A stretch of DNA of 64,000 nt from JBBQLG01 sp964251665 (GTDB lineage Bacteria > Bacteroidota > Bacteroidia > Cytophagales > Spirosomataceae): NCBI GenBank assembly GCA_964251665.1, contig CAXUKO010000004.1, positions 186,001 to 250,000 of the forward strand, in the 5' to 3' direction. The notes below the pieces were generated by a model. The model was not told the origin of the DNA. It was given only the letters and a program-made list of their open reading frames with translations, and ran no database searches. Positions 62,601 to 64,000 of this stretch are shown one piece after another; positions within the stretch are counted from its first letter, which is position 1; each line of letters starts with the position of its first letter. The translations under genes were made by a program, and so were the position numbers.

Positions 62601-62946
62601 TCCACGGGCGGATGCGGGTGAGGTTCGGGTTGCTGCTGACCGGCGAATACCGCCAGGGGAAATCTTCATCGTAAAACTCAATCAGCGGCAGGTAGTTTGG
62701 CTCAAAGTTCGCCGTCTGTCGCTGCGGCTCCGTTCGGACAACGGCTCTCGGGTCGATGCCTACTACATCGCCCGGCCCCACGAGCCGGATGGTCTGGGTT
62801 ACGTCGCGGGTGGCACCCGAATCGGAGTTGAGGTGCAGCGTCACGTCGATGCTGGCCCGTTCTTTCACGGCCGTATCGCCATCGGCTTCCTTAATCTGAT
62901 TGGCGAGGCCCTGCCGCAGCCAGGGTAAAAAGGTGTAGTGGCTCAT
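59677..62946 (-). CDS. Giant protein of unknown function with Gly-Pro decapeptide repeats, 1089 residues
   Basis: No family is recognised. It begins MSHYTFLPWLRQGLANQIKE, without a signal peptide, and shows RLVGPGDVVGIDPRAVVRT, NYLPLIEFYDEDFPWRYSPV, RIRPWITLVVLEE and LWAWAHVHANEALGG in the first 180 residues. Around residues 608-656 lies a tandem repeat of GPGxGGPVVV. The C-terminal third has GYNLTAKQ-like and WDEVNWLDLG segments. The gene starts 4 bp after the stop of the DUF6603-like gene, hence cotranscribed. Confidence 0.8.
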   Translation of the reverse strand: MSHYTFLPWLRQGLANQIKEADGDTAVKERASIDVTLHLNSDSGATRDVTQTIRLVGPGDVVGIDPRAVVRTEPQRQTANFEPNYLPLIEFYDEDFPWRYSPVSSNPNLTRIRPWITLVVLEEKTEFDENNTTKPLPGLKLKRNAADVFPLASELWAWAHVHANEALGGLTPLTANNMGPALSQLDTLIQTNPDRAYSRLLCGRKLKPNTNYQAFVIPSFEPGRLSGLGLEQNAEVFATMSAWADYNGRPGGDLYPYYYRWAFKTGDQVDFEKLVRLLRPEALDPHVGVRPMDISHPQGGIDPDVIPPERQTMLLEGALISPSATRSEFFTPPDADFRKQLVQLLDLPEVSRLAAPDGDPIITPPIYGQWHALTPALKDENNTNFLHDLNLDPRWRAAAGLGARVIRENQEKYMETAWKQVDGILEANRKLNRLAFSTEALTTLFSKHLKALDPAVGLAALKNMHTKVLITNPGAAPLTAKAVIERSPLEVGAVSNAFRKVVRPRGAVAVNSRAVTAPTLQLSALVVGINQQKLTPFPVKLAAPTFMLSVEKAANALAQQAASPEANGLLQPGRFNVLEVPKIRQVKDFVINAKPDLKFTVIQAGQNPGPVVVGPGLGGPVVVGPGVGGPVVVGPGVGGPVVVGPGIGGPVIVGPGPVLIPHNLQNAGVGGHSQGDTALKQTVFGTKLFDQQSPDDVAFRSALQRQYLLFEASATVSAVAAPQSVNVPSVYGQLLQKIDPVVTMARRAKETIHLADYYRGQWDRFIQPVMAYPELTNAMYEPLRDISGEYMVPNLKMIQNNVISLLNVNDSFIESYLTGLNHEFARELLWREYPTDQRGSYFRQFWDVREVLGPNPTKAQIDQFKDIQELHRWAPNSALGDHNNRPTVKDNVVLVVRGELLKRYPNTVIYAQKADWPRLPSGQINHSVVRNLADENVVGNIEQPLFKAQILPDIYFIGFNLTAKQVKGDPGDNPAQNPGWFFVLRERPGEPRFGFDIGDAPNAKLYNWDEVNWLDLGTADGACIRMDKNFTLGNANPMSGAPGVDNLARHTEDVNYRWRTDTTAADVAYITYQDKVMVAIHGSEMLGQL
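60977..61126 (-). repeat. Tandem decapeptide repeat GPGxGGPVVV inside the 1089-residue protein
   Basis: Four full units (GPGLGGPVVV, GPGVGGPVVV twice, GPGIGGPVIV) and partial ones at both ends are coded by 30-base units that differ mostly at third positions. The repeat is not collagen-like (no strict G-X-Y) but is elastin-like in composition and would form an extended, flexible linker. Confidence 0.85.
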
Positions 62947-62950
62947 GGAA

Positions 62951-64000
62951 TCAGAGGGCCTGAAGTTCGAGGTTCGACATGATCTGTAGCTGACGGCTCA
63001 GGGCCGGGTCGGCACTGAACAGGGTGCTGAGGTGTTCGGTGGCCTGCGCCTGGGTCGTAAATACGGTGGTTCCCGTATGAACTTGGAGCGAATCGACGTT
63101 CACGATGCGGTAGGCTTCGTCGGCCAGAATGATTGCTTTGGGCGTCACACCGAAGTCCGCTTTGCTGGTCATCGACAGGGAGGAGCGCGAAGCGGCATTG
63201 CCCGCCAGCAACTGAGAAAACAGCCCCAGACTGAGTATTCCGAAGCGGGCCAGCCGCACCCGGGGGAATTTTGAGTCGATCACAATCTGTTCGTAGCGGA
63301 CAGTTTTGATGGCCGTTTTGTGCGAACGCAGGTCCAGACCGCCCTGCCGGAGTTCGACTCCGCCACGCAGTTTCTCGAACGAGGGCCGGGCCAGCTTCTC
63401 GCTGTTGGTCATCTCCAGAAACTGAGCCGCAGCGAAGTAGTCCTCGAAGGGTGCCGTTGTGAGGGGTGTATCACCCGAGGTGACGGACCCGATGCTGAAC
63501 CGCTGCCCGTCGGACGGCTTTTTGTTGCCGTATTTCTGGATGGTCAAATCGAGCGGAGCGTTGCGCTGGGCAATGCGCAGAAAACCCGCCGGGTGCAGCA
63601 GCACGTCCGTTGTATCGGCGCTGATGTCGCGCAGGGACACCAGCAGGCTGCGGTTGTCGGGCAGGATGGCCTGCCAGCTCTGGCGGGCCTGCAGGGCGTC
63701 GGCGAGTTCCTTGAGCACCTCCACGGTGGGCAGCGGATCATTGGGCCGGTCGCCCCATTCGACATCGAAGCCCACGTGAACGGTAATGAACAGGAGTTTG
63801 AAGGACGCGCTACCGGACACATGCCAGGGCGTCGGCCCGGACAAGTGCGCTTCTACATGAATCGAGAAGAGTACGTCCGTTCCTGACCGTACGGCCAGCA
63901 TCGCTTCAAAATCAACCAGAAACCGGAACGGACTAAACTGAATCAGGGCGTCGTAGGCCATAAAGCCGTAGACGTTGAATTTCCAGGCAGCCGCGTACAA
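62951..64000 (-). CDS. DUF6603-like large protein, N-terminus off the right edge
   Basis: The frame is open to the window edge and gives the last 349 residues; the first codon at the edge (TTG) is not to be read as a start. The segment FMAYDALIQFSPFRFLVDFE, LAVRSGTDVLFSIHVEAHLS, and GPTPWHVSGSASFKLLF, then GFDVEWGD is a run of beta strands like that of DUF6603 proteins, large bacterial proteins of unknown function. The rest is beta-rich, ending LSRQLQIMSNLELQAL. It is the first gene seen of the right-hand operon, four bases before the next start. The DUF6603 match is from memory of the family, not from a search. Confidence 0.7.
   Translation of the reverse strand: MYAAAWKFNVYGFMAYDALIQFSPFRFLVDFEAMLAVRSGTDVLFSIHVEAHLSGPTPWHVSGSASFKLLFITVHVGFDVEWGDRPNDPLPTVEVLKELADALQARQSWQAILPDNRSLLVSLRDISADTTDVLLHPAGFLRIAQRNAPLDLTIQKYGNKKPSDGQRFSIGSVTSGDTPLTTAPFEDYFAAAQFLEMTNSEKLARPSFEKLRGGVELRQGGLDLRSHKTAIKTVRYEQIVIDSKFPRVRLARFGILSLGLFSQLLAGNAASRSSLSMTSKADFGVTPKAIILADEAYRIVNVDSLQVHTGTTVFTTQAQATEHLSTLFSADPALSRQLQIMSNLELQAL

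Noticed and set aside
52833..64000. Contractile injection system or phage tail cluster
   Set aside because: Operon and size would fit, but no sheath, tube, spike or ATPase gene is visible in the window and no motif supports it, so I leave the function open.

Overview
The window looks like chromosomal DNA of a Cytophagales bacterium close to Spirosoma (Bacteroidota). The evidence is: GC-rich coding sequence, genes mostly without Shine-Dalgarno sites, several TAnnTTTG-type -7 promoter boxes, a 30S protein THX gene, Bacteroidota-type ABC-F and YfhO proteins, and palindromic repeats with a GTCATCCTGAGG core. The genus is an inference; no rRNA or tRNA is present. A run of exactly 100 N (44650-44749) marks an assembly gap of unknown real size.

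Layout. 1-3.5 kb: three exported hydrolases for peptide or amide substrates (proline iminopeptidase-like, M20D, M20) on the minus strand. 3.5-4.1 kb: a small GIY-YIG nuclease gene tightly framed by two copies of a long palindrome; a third copy lies behind alaS. 4.1-17.9 kb: YfhO membrane protein, THX, OsmC plus a YjdI-type ferredoxin gene broken by nested palindromes, two GNATs, two SnoaL-like proteins, SDR, ABC exporter, GH28 enzyme and small unknown genes. 18-24.6 kb: ABC-F factor, then a divergent locus with a serine hydrolase/D-aminoacylase fusion facing a DUF1611 (DgcN-like) and dipeptide epimerase (DgcA-like) pair, which suggests D-amino-acid or murein-peptide use. 24.7-33.5 kb: an RND efflux operon (fusion protein, pump, outer membrane channel), a small membrane protein and an OmpR-type two-component system. 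33.6-36.1 kb: heme-dependent N-demethylase-like protein coupled to an amino acid permease. 36.2-44.3 kb: alaS with a low-GC internal segment, MerR regulator, dprA, pyrE, SDR, and a sodium/solute symporter with a 41-residue membrane partner. 44.3-45.7 kb: disturbed region with the gap, an Rpn-type nuclease fragment and a duplicated symporter 3' end. 45.7-52.8 kb: membrane protein and LytTR regulator (divergent), Uma2 protein, a heterodimeric ABC exporter with one degenerate ATP site, MFS transporter.

52.8-64 kb: an operon-like minus-strand run of four very large proteins (625, 1641, 1089 and more than 349 residues) without signal peptides and without an enzyme family I can name; the first, cut by the window edge, resembles DUF6603. 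This is the strongest candidate for an undescribed system. The second is the GIY-YIG gene with its palindromes. The window also holds much decay: fragments of a GNAT, a dipeptide epimerase, a symporter, a DUF6934 protein and the broken YjdI gene, several of them next to palindromic repeats.
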